From Desulfofustis sp. PB-SRB1 (lineage in GTDB: Bacteria > Desulfobacterota > Desulfobulbia > Desulfobulbales > Desulfocapsaceae), in contig JAEQMT010000010.1 in assembly GCA_016722945.1 (NCBI GenBank), forward strand, positions 823,765 to 887,764: 64,000 nt of DNA, in the 5' to 3' direction. Below the pieces are notes generated by a model. It saw only the letters and a list, made by a program, of their open reading frames with translations. It was not told the DNA's origin and did not search any database. Shown here in pieces: positions 35,418-44,264 of this stretch; the stretch's first letter is position 1, and each line of letters begins with the position of its first letter. The translations under genes and the position numbers were made by a program.

Positions 35418-36281
35418 ATGCTTATCAATCACCTGCGTCTGGCAAAAATTCCGCTCTGCCTGCTGGTCGCGGGTTCCGGGTTGTTTGGCTTTATTCTTGC
35501 GGCCGGTTGTGCTGATTGGCGTGTGGTTCCGGTATGTGGAGGGATCTTTATGCTGGCGGCCGGTGCCGTCAGCCTCAATGGGTTGCAGGAAATATATGTC
35601 GATACATTGTTGCGCCGCACCAGCGGCAGACCGCTTGCCAGCGGGGTGATGAGTCGGGCGGCTGGACTACGGCAAGCCCAAATCCTGCTCGCCGGTGGTA
35701 TCATTATATTGTTAGTTTCGTTTTCCACCCCTGGCCCGGCGGTGGCTGGATGTGTGGCGGTGATTCTGTACAACGCGGTGTATACGCCGCTTAAATATCG
35801 CACCATCTGGGCGATAATACCAGGTGCTTTGTGCGGTGCAATCCCGCCTTATATCGGCTGGCTGGCGGCCGGCGGAGAGCCCGTATCAGCATTGATCGGC
35901 GCGGCGGCGATGCTTCTGGCGCTCTGGCAGATCCCGCATTTTCTGCTCATTATGCTCAAGCACAAAGCCGACTATCGCAGCTCCGTTCTGCCGTCTTTTA
36001 TCGATTGTGCACCGGATTCATCGCTTCGTCTGTTGATTGTGGTCTGGACGGGTGCCTGTGTCGTCGTTGTTCATGTCATCTTGATGCAGTTGGTCGGCAG
36101 CGCAACACCCTTATGGTGGCTGACAAGTGTAACGAGCCTGATCTTTCTCGTCGGATTCTCGGTGAGGCTGTATAAGGGCAACCCATCCTATGATCTTTTA
36201 TTTATCGTCTTCAACTCTTTTATGGCGACCATGCTGCTGCTCCTGTCACTGGCTGCACTTATGGCGCCGCCTGGCATCTGA
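35418..36281 (+). CDS. ctaB: Protoheme IX farnesyltransferase (heme O synthase), UbiA family
   Basis: A 287-aa membrane prenyltransferase that farnesylates heme b to heme o, a step toward heme a for the oxidase. The prenyl-binding region reads NGLQEIYVDTLLRRTSGRPL, close to the family NxxxDxxxD motif, and IGWLAAGG and LWQIPHFLLIM mark the second site. Eight to nine helices are predicted. Its position at the end of the oxidase operon supports the assignment; other UbiA-type roles are less likely. No heme a synthase (CtaA) is in the window. Confidence 0.82.
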   Translation: MLINHLRLAKIPLCLLVAGSGLFGFILAAGCADWRVVPVCGGIFMLAAGAVSLNGLQEIYVDTLLRRTSGRPLASGVMSRAAGLRQAQILLAGGIIILLVSFSTPGPAVAGCVAVILYNAVYTPLKYRTIWAIIPGALCGAIPPYIGWLAAGGEPVSALIGAAAMLLALWQIPHFLLIMLKHKADYRSSVLPSFIDCAPDSSLRLLIVVWTGACVVVVHVILMQLVGSATPLWWLTSVTSLIFLVGFSVRLYKGNPSYDLLFIVFNSFMATMLLLLSLAALMAPPGI

Positions 36282-36439
36282 GCGCTAATTTTCCAGTATG
36301 GCCTTGCACCGGGATGAATAGTTGTTACCAATCTAACCAAATCCTCATTTTTTCAGGAATCGTAACAGCACGCAAGGGGGTAGGATGTATAGCAGATGCA
36401 AAAGTTCCCACCATTACGGCAATGCAATAGGGTGATATC

Positions 36440-36658
36440 ATGGGGGCGCAACCGAAGCTGAAGAAGAAATGTTGCGGAAAGCTAAAGAAGAAAGGAAGCT
36501 GCTGTAGTCGGTGTCCGTTGGCTGTAAGCTTGGGCCTGCACTCGTCAGGCAAGAAGAAATGCGCCGCCTGCCCGGTGGACAAGAAAAGCAAAAAGGGCGC
36601 GAAGAAAAGCAAATCAAACGGTAAAACCAAGAGCGCGGCAAAAATGAAGAAGAAATAG
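36440..36658 (+). CDS. Small Lys/Cys-rich protein of unknown function
   Basis: 72 aa, about a third lysine, with eight cysteines as CC, CC, CxxC-like (CCSRC) and CAAC. The N-terminal half reads LKKKCCGKLKKKGSCCSRCP, the middle has a short hydrophobic run AVSLGLHSS, and the tail is KKSKKGAKKSKSN-rich. It starts at the ATG at 36440 with only a weak GGTG upstream. It lies 36 bases before the probable selenoprotein, so both may share a transcript. Metal or nucleic acid binding is possible; I do not recognise a family. Confidence 0.55.
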   Translation: MGAQPKLKKKCCGKLKKKGSCCSRCPLAVSLGLHSSGKKKCAACPVDKKSKKGAKKSKSNGKTKSAAKMKKK

Positions 36659-36693
36659 TAGTTCTCTCTATAAACTACCGTGAGAAATCAGTA

Positions 36694-37038
36694 ATGCATA
36701 TTTCCTGGGCGTATCTGAGAAGTGGCTGAGTATCGTGCAAAAAGGCCCGGGCGGCGTTTGCGCACAATGATGCGGTAATTGAAGAGGAAGTAAATGCCTC
36801 AACCCAGACCGTCGGTCCTGAGCAGGTGTGGGATCTACTTTCCTCGGCACAACGTGTTTTTGTGGCCAGTGGTTCCAAAAACGTCTTTGTCTATCACCCG
36901 GATGAGACCAACCGCGAAGAGTTGACTGCTAAGGCTACCGGGCGAACAGGCAACTTGCGAGCACCGGCGGTGCGCCACGGCGCCGATCTCTACGTGGGGT
37001 TTAACGAGCCGTTGTTGGCCGGGCTTCTGAAGAGTTAG
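36694..37038 (+). CDS. Spx/ArsC-like thioredoxin-fold protein with in-frame TGA, probable selenocysteine at residue 12
   Basis: 114 residues if TGA 36727-36729 is read as Sec. The start ATG 36694 gives HISWAYLRSG-U-VSCKKARAAF. Spx and related ArsC-like proteins have SCTSCRKAR here, so U12 stands for the first Cys of the CxxC and C15 for the second (UxxC). Downstream the fold is normal: GPEQVWDLLSSAQRVFV, then GRTGNLRAPAVRHG and LYVGFNE, as in Spx-type C-termini. The frame is open on both sides of the TGA, and an alternative start after it would lose the active site. A hairpin follows at 36737-36761. It is a plausible redox enzyme in glutathione- or thioredoxin-linked reduction; the substrate is unknown. 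The 3' end overlaps the convergent flavodoxin-like gene by 38 bases. Confidence 0.8.
36737..36761 (+). promoter_or_regulatory. Candidate bacterial SECIS hairpin
   Basis: GCAAA pairs with TTTGC, then an internal loop, then GCC with GGC around a CGGGC loop. The loop begins 19 bases after the TGA and has a G in its second position. This fits the position and loop pattern I recall for bacterial SECIS elements, in which the hairpin is just downstream of the UGA inside the reading frame. Confidence 0.5.
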
Positions 37039-37738
37039 AACTTCTCTCGTGAGGGGCATCTCCGCGGCAGCTGATGGCTGGTGCACCTGCCTGTTTTGCC
37101 TGGATCACCATGTTCCCAACCCTGATGCCTTCTTCTCGGGCATCCAGCAGCTGACTCCTGGTGTGTCCGTAGCGAGGGTACCGCTTCTTCAACAGGTGCA
37201 TCCCCTCGGGGCGGTATCCTGAATATCTCAAAAAGACGCCAATGGTGCTCCAAGGCTCTTTAACCGGGTGGGTAAACCAGATGGTGGGCAACACATTAGC
37301 CCTGAGTAGGTGCAATCTTTTTCGTAGAAAGTGGTTGTGAATCTTCCAGTGCCCCCGGCAGGAGATGAGGGGCAGCACCGTTTGTCGATTAAAAATTCGT
37401 TTACCGTCACGATCCAGCATGTATAAAATCGGGCCGCTTGGGTTGTATGACCAGGTCGGCCCGGCCAGCACGATACAGTCATACCGGGCGAAGCTGTGGG
37501 ACGGCAGGTTCTCGATAGGGACACGACGGCGCAGGAAGGTGATAACCATTCGCCGAAGGGTGTGGCCGATTGAGCCAAAGGGGTAGGGCACATCGGCAAG
37601 GGGCTTGAGTTGCACCGATGTAGCGGTTGCCCCGGTTTCACGCACTCCCTGTGCAAAAAGGCTGACCAGCCCGCGGCTCTGGCCGCTGAGGCTGAAAAAA
37701 ATGATGAGTATTCGAGCTGGTGTGGATGGGTGACTCAC
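37001..37738 (-). CDS. Flavodoxin-like fold protein
   Basis: 245 aa, with the flavodoxin FMN phosphate-binding loop near the N-terminus (IIFFSLSGQSRGL) and the later CIVLAGPTWSYNP region that contacts the isoalloxazine. This suggests a FMN-dependent electron carrier or oxidoreductase. The C-terminal 70 residues are basic and have no recognised match. It starts at 37738 and its last codons overlap the selenoprotein gene on the other strand. Confidence 0.65.
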   Translation of the reverse strand: MSHPSTPARILIIFFSLSGQSRGLVSLFAQGVRETGATATSVQLKPLADVPYPFGSIGHTLRRMVITFLRRRVPIENLPSHSFARYDCIVLAGPTWSYNPSGPILYMLDRDGKRIFNRQTVLPLISCRGHWKIHNHFLRKRLHLLRANVLPTIWFTHPVKEPWSTIGVFLRYSGYRPEGMHLLKKRYPRYGHTRSQLLDAREEGIRVGNMVIQAKQAGAPAISCRGDAPHERSSNSSEARPTTAR

Positions 37739-37828
37739 CCGCTCCCCCGCACAAAAGTATCTATTTCTTCATCGATTGAAAGAAATGCTTACCATGAACC
37801 GCGGTGGGAGGCAAGAAGATGATGGGGC

Positions 37829-37854
37829 GGGCGCCAGGTCAATCCCGGTCGCCC
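37829..37854 (-). terminator. Hairpin after the peroxiredoxin gene
   Basis: On the minus strand GGGCG-CCGGG pairs with CCTGG-CGCCC around ATTGA (ten pairs, one bulge, one G-U), 14 bases past the peroxiredoxin stop. There is no strong T run. Confidence 0.5.
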
Positions 37855-37867
37855 ACCTGCATTGCGC

Positions 37868-38458
37868 TTAGCCGTGTTTGGCGAGATATTCGGAAACCCC
37901 TTCTCTGGTGGGCTTCATGGCATCCTCACCCTGCTGCCAGTTGGCCGGACACACTTCACCATGCTGCTCGGTGAACTGTAAAGCGTGGAGCATGCGTAAC
38001 GCCTCGTTCACGTTTCGGCCCAGTGGTAGATCGTTGATTACCTGATGGCGGACAATACCTTCCTTGTCCAGCAGAAACAGACCGCGCAGGGCAATCCCCG
38101 AATCAAGCAGCACCTGATAGCGGCGTGAGATGGATTTATCCAGGTCGGAGACCAGTGGGAAACCGATATTGCCGATGCCGCCCTCGTTTATAGGCGTGTT
38201 TTTCCATGCAAAGTGGGAAAAATGAGAATCGATGGATATGCCCACAAGCTGGCAGTTATTATCCTCAAATTGCTTTAATTCCCGATTGAACGCGAGGATC
38301 TCCGAGGGACAGACAAAGGTGAAATCCAACGGATAGAAAAACAGCAAGACATATTGGCCGCGATAATCAGCGAGATTGAAATCCTCCTTGAAACTATTGT
38401 CGGGCATTACCGCGGTGGCGGTAAAATCCGGGGCCGGTTCAGTGACAATTGGGCTCAT
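37868..38458 (-). CDS. 2-Cys peroxiredoxin (AhpC/Prx1 type)
   Basis: A 196-aa thiol peroxidase. The peroxidatic Cys is in DFTFVCPSEI and the resolving Cys in GEVCPANW. PDFTATAVM and PLGRNVNEALR complete the family. It removes hydrogen peroxide, the product of superoxide reductase. It lies downstream of the rubredoxin gene on the same strand, 107 bp away with a terminator between. Start ATG at 38458 with AAGGAG upstream. No Sec is used here. Confidence 0.95.
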   Translation of the reverse strand: MSPIVTEPAPDFTATAVMPDNSFKEDFNLADYRGQYVLLFFYPLDFTFVCPSEILAFNRELKQFEDNNCQLVGISIDSHFSHFAWKNTPINEGGIGNIGFPLVSDLDKSISRRYQVLLDSGIALRGLFLLDKEGIVRHQVINDLPLGRNVNEALRMLHALQFTEQHGEVCPANWQQGEDAMKPTREGVSEYLAKHG

Positions 38459-38521
38459 GGTATGAACTCCTTTATGTTAGTTGTGCATGTATTTGTATGT
38501 GTCCCCTAACTCAGGGGCAAT

Positions 38522-38550
38522 AAAAAAACCGCCGGTACAATTACCGGCGG
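38522..38550 (-). terminator. Rho-independent terminator of the rubredoxin gene
   Basis: On the minus strand CCGCCGGTA pairs perfectly with TACCGGCGG around a four-base loop and is followed by seven T. It lies just after the rubredoxin stop at 38566. Confidence 0.88.
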
Positions 38551-38565
38551 CGGGTGGCGGCTTAA

Positions 38566-38727
38566 TCAGCCGTCATACTTCCAGAATGCTTCCTGCTCAG
38601 CGCCGCAGACCGGGCAGACCCAGCTCTCCGGCAGATCTTCCCAGGCGGTTCCAGGATCGACACCGTTTGCGTAATCACCTTCTTCGGGATCATAAATATA
38701 GCCGCACGGGCATTCCCATTTCTGCAT
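38566..38727 (-). CDS. Rubredoxin
   Basis: 53 aa, below the usual gene-finding cut. A small iron electron carrier. It reads [35 protein letters not shown]. The second site is the normal CxxCG, but the first is C-P-C-G, one residue shorter than the standard CxxCG. The aromatic core residues (W, Y, F/W) and the DLP loop are present. Start ATG 38727 behind AGGAG. It probably donates electrons to desulfoferrodoxin or the peroxiredoxin system; the odd spacing may change the iron site. Confidence 0.88.
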   Translation of the reverse strand: MQKWECPCGYIYDPEEGDYANGVDPGTAWEDLPESWVCPVCGAEQEAFWKYDG

Positions 38728-38887
38728 AACAAGCTCCTGTCGATGTTAAATGATAATACAGCAATTGCTGGATATTTGTAGCAACTGAATATACTGAAAA
38801 GCGGTAATATGTCAAGAACAACCTGGTCTTTACGTTCAGGCCGAGATTCGATCCTCACGGCTCCCCAATAGAGGCTCAGAGACCGGA

Positions 38888-40273
38888 TTATCTCCTGGCG
38901 AGAATCTCCTTGGCGGGGATGAGGGCGGTGGCGGTGGCGGAGACGATGTTGCCGGCGACGCCGGGGCCGTCGCCGGCCATAAAGAGTCCTGAAATCGAAG
39001 TTTCCAGATTCTTATCGGTGTCTACCTGGGTGGCGAAGAACTTGATCTCCGGGGCATAGAGCAGGGTTTCATCGTTAGCGACACCGGGCACCACCTGGTG
39101 CAGTTGCTGTAAACCCTCCATAATGTTGGTGAGGATGCGGTCGGGCAGCGCCATGGCCAGATCACCGCAGGTTACGTTGGTTAAAGTTGGTTCTATATAG
39201 CTGTTGCGCACCCGGTTCCAGGTGGAGCGCCGGCCCCGCCGCAAATCGCCGTAGCGTTGCAGGATGGGGCGGCCGCCGCCGATGAGTGTGGCCAATTTGC
39301 CGATGGATTCGCCGTAGGCCTGATTGTCTTCCACCGGGTCATTGAGCACTACTTTGGAGAGAAAGGCAAAGTTGGTGTTGCTGCTTTTGCGGTCCATATA
39401 GGCGTGGCCATTGACGCAGACGAAATTCTGATAGTTTTCCAGGGCCACGAAGCCGCCGAAATTGGTGCAGAAGGTGCGGGTCTGGTCGTCGTAGCGGGCG
39501 GTGCGGATAAAAAAAGTGGGGTCGTAGATAACCTCACACAGATCCTGCATAATCTCGTTATGGACTTCTACCCGGACGCCTACCTCGATGCCGCGCTGGT
39601 CAACCTGAATGCCGTTTTTACGGGCAACCTGACCAATCCACTCAGCACCAACACGGCCCGGAGCCATAATGATGTAGGGGGCACTGTATGTTGTCTGATC
39701 GGTGATGAGGCCGGTGACGGCGCCGTTTTCCACCACGATGTCAAGGGCCTGTTCCAGATGATGAAACTCCACGCCGCGGTCGGCTACATAGTCGGCCATG
39801 GCGTTGATGTGGGTGGGAAGATGCTCGGAGCCGAGATGTTTCTGTTTGATAATCAGCAGGTCGATGCCGCACCGCCGTGCTTCCTTGCGAATGCGGCGGG
39901 CCTGTTCGCGGTCGGTGGGAAATACCTGGCCGTCCATACCGAACCGATTGAATATGGCCTCGGTTTCATCGATCAGCGCTTTGGCATCCGGTTCGGAAAG
40001 AAACTGGGTGAGGTCGGTTTTACCGAGTTTATGAATAAAGTTGAGCTTGCCGTCGGAAAATAACCCGGCCCCGCCGATCCCGCATAAGATGTTGCAGGGA
40101 TTGCAGTGGATACAGCCGTTGTCCTTGATCGGGCAGGATCGCTTAAGGGGCGATTTACCGCGATCTATCACCAGAATTTTAAGGTTGCTGTGCTCGGCCA
40201 GGTAATAGGCGCCAAACAGCCCGGCGGGCCCACCGCCTACAATTATTACGTCAAAATTTGTCGCGTTGGTCAT
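38888..40273 (-). CDS. FAD-dependent oxidoreductase (COG2509-like)
   Basis: A 461-aa flavoprotein with an N-terminal Rossmann motif (VIIVGGGPAGLFGAYYLAE), the conserved CIHCNPCNILCGIGGAGLFSD block and a C-terminal FMAGDGPGVAGNI FAD contact. This is the family of uncharacterised FAD dehydrogenases sometimes labelled electron-transfer-flavoprotein-like; the substrate is unknown. It starts at the ATG at 40273. It lies downstream of the MITE-like repeat and converges on nothing of note. Long opposite-strand frames here are shadows. Confidence 0.8.
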   Translation of the reverse strand: MTNATNFDVIIVGGGPAGLFGAYYLAEHSNLKILVIDRGKSPLKRSCPIKDNGCIHCNPCNILCGIGGAGLFSDGKLNFIHKLGKTDLTQFLSEPDAKALIDETEAIFNRFGMDGQVFPTDREQARRIRKEARRCGIDLLIIKQKHLGSEHLPTHINAMADYVADRGVEFHHLEQALDIVVENGAVTGLITDQTTYSAPYIIMAPGRVGAEWIGQVARKNGIQVDQRGIEVGVRVEVHNEIMQDLCEVIYDPTFFIRTARYDDQTRTFCTNFGGFVALENYQNFVCVNGHAYMDRKSSNTNFAFLSKVVLNDPVEDNQAYGESIGKLATLIGGGRPILQRYGDLRRGRRSTWNRVRNSYIEPTLTNVTCGDLAMALPDRILTNIMEGLQQLHQVVPGVANDETLLYAPEIKFFATQVDTDKNLETSISGLFMAGDGPGVAGNIVSATATALIPAKEILARR

Positions 40274-40311
40274 CGGTAATTATAGCAGATATGATACAAG
40301 GCTTTATATGG

Positions 40312-40473
40312 TGATGATTTCGCAAAAACCCATATGCCCGTCATACCGGAATTGACCCGACATCCATAATTAATTGAAATCACTGGATTCCCGCAGCAGC
40401 CTGCCCTTGAGTGTTGTTATCGAGGGCGGGAATGACGTTAGCAAGCAAATTCAAGGTTTTTATGAGTCCATCA
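40312..40473. repeat. Interspersed repeat, family 2 (MITE-like), copy B
   Basis: 162 bp with inverted ends TGATGATTTCGCAAAAACC and GGTTTTTATGAGTCCATCA. The core CTGGATTCCCGCAGCAGCC ... GAGGGCGGGAATGACG forms a second, inner inverted repeat. Same length as copy C at 56614-56775. It fills most of the gap between the FAD oxidoreductase start and the recA end (40274-40540); nothing else is seen there. Confidence 0.8.
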
Positions 40474-40540
40474 TATGGCAATACTATCAGAACTGGTCGA
40501 TGGTAAGGCAACCGAATCTGATAGGCCGCAAAGGTGAAAT

Positions 40541-41584
40541 TTATTGCGGTGCGTCCTGCTCGCCTATCGTGTCCGGGGTAACGGTGGCCTTTAGACCGTA
40601 ACCGAGTCGCACCTTCTGTTCGATCTCACTGAGCATGTCTGGATGATCGGCAAGGAACTGTTTGGCGTTTTCCCGGCCCTGGCCGATACGTTCGTCCTTG
40701 TAGGAATACCAGGCGCCGCTTTTGTCGACAATATCCTGCTCCACGGCTAAATCCAGCACATCACCGGAGGCGGAAATCCCCTCGCCGAATATGATGTCGA
40801 ATTCACACGTCTTGAAGGGTGGTGCTACCTTATTCTTAACGACTTTAACCTTGGTACGGTTGCCGATGGCATCCTGGCCGTCCTTGATCTGGCCGATTTT
40901 ACGAATGTCGAGTCGCACCGACGAGTAGAACTTGAGGGCGTTGCCGCCGGTGGTGGTTTCCGGGTTGCCGAACATTACCCCGATCTTCATCCTGATCTGG
41001 TTGATGAACACCAAAGTCGTCTTGCTGCGGCTCAGTACCCCGGTAAATTTGCGCATGGCGTGCGACATCAAACGTGCCTGCAGGCCGACATGGGCGTCGC
41101 CGACATTGCCGTCAATCTCAGCCCGAGGCACCAGCGCCGCCACCGAGTCGATGACAATGATATCGACGCCTCCGGAGCGAATCAGGATCTCGGCAATTTC
41201 CAGGGCCTGTTCACCAAAATCGGGCTGGGAGACGAGCAGATCGTCAATATTGACCCCCAGTCGCTCGGCATAGCTGGTGTCCAGGGCGTGCTCGGCATCG
41301 ATAAAGGCGGCGGTGCCTCCCACTTTTTGCGCTTCGGCGATGGCATGCAGGGCGAGAGTGGTTTTACCGCTCGCCTCCGGCCCGTAAATCTCGGTCACCC
41401 GGCCGCGCGGTAAGCCGCCCACTCCCAGAGCAATGTCCAGACTCAGAGAACCGGTAGGAATAACCGGTATAGGTTCCAGTTCCTGAGAACCGAGCCGCAT
41501 GATCGAGCCTTTGCCGAACTGGCGCTGGATCTGGCTGAGGGCGTTTTCCACACTGCTCAATTTATTTTTATCAACCGTTGCCAT
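40541..41584 (-). CDS. recA: Recombinase RecA
   Basis: A 347-aa DNA strand-exchange protein and LexA coprotease. The Walker A is GPEASGKTT, the family block includes [20 protein letters not shown] and the L1/L2 loop region [15 protein letters not shown]. The length is normal. It starts at 41584 behind GGGAG. No clear LexA box (CTGT-N8-ACAG type) is visible in the 93-bp gap upstream, so it may be read from the cinA promoter. It is the last gene of the mnmA-mtaB-cinA-recA block. Confidence 0.98.
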   Translation of the reverse strand: MATVDKNKLSSVENALSQIQRQFGKGSIMRLGSQELEPIPVIPTGSLSLDIALGVGGLPRGRVTEIYGPEASGKTTLALHAIAEAQKVGGTAAFIDAEHALDTSYAERLGVNIDDLLVSQPDFGEQALEIAEILIRSGGVDIIVIDSVAALVPRAEIDGNVGDAHVGLQARLMSHAMRKFTGVLSRSKTTLVFINQIRMKIGVMFGNPETTTGGNALKFYSSVRLDIRKIGQIKDGQDAIGNRTKVKVVKNKVAPPFKTCEFDIIFGEGISASGDVLDLAVEQDIVDKSGAWYSYKDERIGQGRENAKQFLADHPDMLSEIEQKVRLGYGLKATVTPDTIGEQDAPQ

Positions 41585-41677
41585 GGGCGGATCTCCCTGA
41601 TAGATGAAGTGCTGGAAATGGAAGTGAAAGGTTTCGTTTTTACTATCGGGCCAGCATAGCGGCCTGAGAGATAAACA

Positions 41678-42946
41678 TCAAGTATGAACGATGTACTCTT
41701 CGCCACTCAGCCGTTTGGCGAGATAGAGCCGCAGAATGTTGAGGCCATGCTGCACGGCAAGGGTTTGGATGTGGTGGCGCTCACCCTGAAAATGGTGCAG
41801 AGTGGTGTATTCACGCTCATGGTCGGCCAGGCAGAGATAGACGGTACCCACCGGTTTTTCCGGTGAGCCTCCGTCCGGGCCGGCAATACCGGTGAGGGCA
41901 AGGGCGAGATCGGCGCCGGTTGCAAGGCGAACACCGCGTGCCATGGCCTGAGCGACTTCGGCGCTGACGGCGCCATGGCGAACAAGCAACTCCTCGCTTA
42001 CGCCGAGAAAATCTCGTTTCAGCTCATTTGCGTAGCTGACCACTCCGCCGAGAAAGTAGGTCGAGCAGCCAGGCACCGAGGTCATCCGTTGGCAAAGCAG
42101 GCCGCCGCTGCACGACTCCGCCGCGGTAAATCGCAGGCCGGCGCGGACAAGCATGGCGCCGGTCACCATCTCCAACTCATCCTGTTCGGTGCCGTAAATT
42201 GCCTCTTGCAGCAGTGTTTCGACGGCGGTGCAACTCTCCGTAAAAACTTGTCTGGTGTCGGTCCCGGGCTCTCCTCGTATCAAAATCGAGAGGTGGACAT
42301 CGGGAAATACCGGATAATAGCCGATCTTCACCTGAGCCGGCAGGTTGAGGCCGGTAATCAGCCGGTTAACCTCGGATTCGGGGATGCCGAAGATTTTATA
42401 AATTCGCTGCCGGGTCTTCAATCTCGAGCCCGCCTGCCAGGCAGCAAGGGTGGGTAAAACCGCCTGGCTCATGAGTTGTCTCATCTCACCTGGCACACCC
42501 GGGAGAAAAAAGATTGGGGTGTCGGCGTGGATAAGCTGGTAGCCGGCGGTACGGGCGGATGGGTCAAATGGTCGTGCGCCTCGAGGGAGCCAGGCTATTT
42601 TTTCAAGTGGAGAGTGTGGCGGCGCCTGTCTCTGTTCCAACCGTTCTCTGATTTTGCCAAGAAGCTCCGGGTCAGCTCTGGTGGGCAGACCCAAGGCTTG
42701 AGCAACGGCTTCATTGGTGAGATCGTCATCGGTGGAACCCAGCCCACCCGTAACGATGATGAAATCAGCCCGGCCAATGGCCCGTAGCAGGGCCTCGCCG
42801 ATAAGCTCAACGGTGTCGCCAATGGTGGACATGGCACCGATGGTGTACCCGGCATCAAAGAGTTTGCGGGCGGCAAATCCACTGGTGGTGTTAAGAATGC
42901 GACCGGAAGTAAGCTCGTCGCCGATGGCAATGATCTCTCCTCGCAT
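41678..42946 (-). CDS. cinA: CinA family nicotinamide-nucleotide amidase
   Basis: A 422-aa two-domain protein: an N-terminal molybdopterin-binding-like (MoCF) domain (AIGDELTSGRILNTTSGF, IIVTGGLGSTDDDLT) and a C-terminal NMN deamidase domain (ESCSGGLLCQRMTSVPG, ALTGIAGPDGGSPEKPVGTV). It recycles NMN and is often next to recA, as it is here. It starts three bases before the mtaB stop, so they are probably coupled. It starts at ATG 42946. Confidence 0.93.
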   Translation of the reverse strand: MRGEIIAIGDELTSGRILNTTSGFAARKLFDAGYTIGAMSTIGDTVELIGEALLRAIGRADFIIVTGGLGSTDDDLTNEAVAQALGLPTRADPELLGKIRERLEQRQAPPHSPLEKIAWLPRGARPFDPSARTAGYQLIHADTPIFFLPGVPGEMRQLMSQAVLPTLAAWQAGSRLKTRQRIYKIFGIPESEVNRLITGLNLPAQVKIGYYPVFPDVHLSILIRGEPGTDTRQVFTESCTAVETLLQEAIYGTEQDELEMVTGAMLVRAGLRFTAAESCSGGLLCQRMTSVPGCSTYFLGGVVSYANELKRDFLGVSEELLVRHGAVSAEVAQAMARGVRLATGADLALALTGIAGPDGGSPEKPVGTVYLCLADHEREYTTLHHFQGERHHIQTLAVQHGLNILRLYLAKRLSGEEYIVHT

Positions 42947-42949
42947 GAC

Positions 42950-44257
42950 CTACCTCGCAAGAGCAGCACGCATGCGCTCGGCACCGGTATATTCCAGTTT
43001 CACCGGAACAACACGGTTCATCAGGCTATCGTCGCCTGTCAGTTCGACGGCGATGTAGTTGTCGGTATAGCCGTGCAGCATGGAGCCTTGACGATGTTTT
43101 TCAATAAGTACGTGGCGGACACTGTTATGATGACGCCGGTAAAAGAGGTGGCGCTTGTGCGCGCTGAGTTCGCGCAGCACTTGCGCTCGCTTTGTCTTGA
43201 TGGAGGAAGGAACCTGTTCGGCAAATCCTGCTGCCGGGGTGCGTGGCCTCTGCGAGTAGGGGAAAACATGCAGATAGGAGCAGTCGATCTGTTGGAGAAG
43301 GGTACGGGTAGTATCAAAATGGGCATCGGATTCGCCCGGAAAACCCACCAGCACATCAATACCGATGGCCGCATGGGGCAGTTCCCGACGAACATCGGCA
43401 ACCATTTGGCCAAACCATTGCGCGGTATAGTCTCTATTCATCCGGGCCAGTATATCGTTGTCGCCGCTTTGCAGGGGAATGTGCAGATGCGGCATGAAAT
43501 TAGCAGATTGTTGCATACTCTTCAACAACCCCGTACTGAGCTGCCGCGGCTCTATGGATGACAGGCGAAAGCGGATATCGGGAAAGAGGGCGCACAGCTC
43601 TCCCATGAGCGCTGCAATATCGGTTTTTTCAGTACAATCGGCGCCATAAGCGCCAAGATTGATGCCGGTTACAACGATCTCACGATACCCGGCCGCCGCA
43701 TAGCTTCGGGCCTGGGTGACGATCTCGGTGGGTGGCACACTGACGCTGGGCCCACGCAGATGGGGGACAACACAATAGCTGCAATAGTTGTCGCAGCCAT
43801 CCTGGATGCGAAGAAGCGCTCTGGTGCGATGTGTATGGTGGTGTATCCGCGGTGCGGTAAGCGAAGCCTGATCATTGTCGCCGGGGATGGACTTGCTGCC
43901 GTTTTGTATTGTATTGAGCAGTACATTTGCAAGTCCGGCTTTTTCATAGTTATCAAAGAGAAGTAACCGTCCACTTTCATATTCCGGCCATGATCGCAGC
44001 TGATCCATGGTAAGTTGCACGCAGCATCCGGTGACGGCAACCAGCGCCTGGGTATGCTGGCGCACCATATGGCCGATAAAACGGCGGGCGGCTCCCTCGG
44101 CCTTGGCGGTAACCGCGCAGGTGTTGATGATAATGCAGTCGGCCTCGGCGGGATCGGAGGTCTGGATGCATCCGTGCGTGATCAATTCGCTGCCGATGGC
44201 GTCCAGTTCGAACTGGTTGACTTTGCACCCGAAGCAATGCAGATATATGGTTGCCAT
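42950..44257 (-). CDS. mtaB: tRNA threonylcarbamoyladenosine methylthiotransferase MtaB
   Basis: A 435-aa radical-SAM enzyme that adds a methylthio group to t6A37 of tRNA. Its domain order is the N-terminal UPF0004 domain (YLHCFGCKVNQFE, IINTCAVTAKAEG), then the radical-SAM core with CDNYCSYC (CxxxCxxC) and a C-terminal TRAM region. The start is ATG 44257; a start eight codons earlier is possible. It lies seven bases after mnmA and shares its tRNA-modification theme. Confidence 0.92.
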   Translation of the reverse strand: MATIYLHCFGCKVNQFELDAIGSELITHGCIQTSDPAEADCIIINTCAVTAKAEGAARRFIGHMVRQHTQALVAVTGCCVQLTMDQLRSWPEYESGRLLLFDNYEKAGLANVLLNTIQNGSKSIPGDNDQASLTAPRIHHHTHRTRALLRIQDGCDNYCSYCVVPHLRGPSVSVPPTEIVTQARSYAAAGYREIVVTGINLGAYGADCTEKTDIAALMGELCALFPDIRFRLSSIEPRQLSTGLLKSMQQSANFMPHLHIPLQSGDNDILARMNRDYTAQWFGQMVADVRRELPHAAIGIDVLVGFPGESDAHFDTTRTLLQQIDCSYLHVFPYSQRPRTPAAGFAEQVPSSIKTKRAQVLRELSAHKRHLFYRRHHNSVRHVLIEKHRQGSMLHGYTDNYIAVELTGDDSLMNRVVPVKLEYTGAERMRAALAR

Positions 44258-44264
44258 GGTTATG

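Noticed and set aside
39257-40063. 268-codon open frame opposite the FAD oxidoreductase
   Set aside because: Shadow frame; the minus-strand protein has clear FAD motifs.
41585-41677. LexA box upstream of recA
   Set aside because: I could not find a CTGT-N8-ACAG or similar palindrome in the gap.
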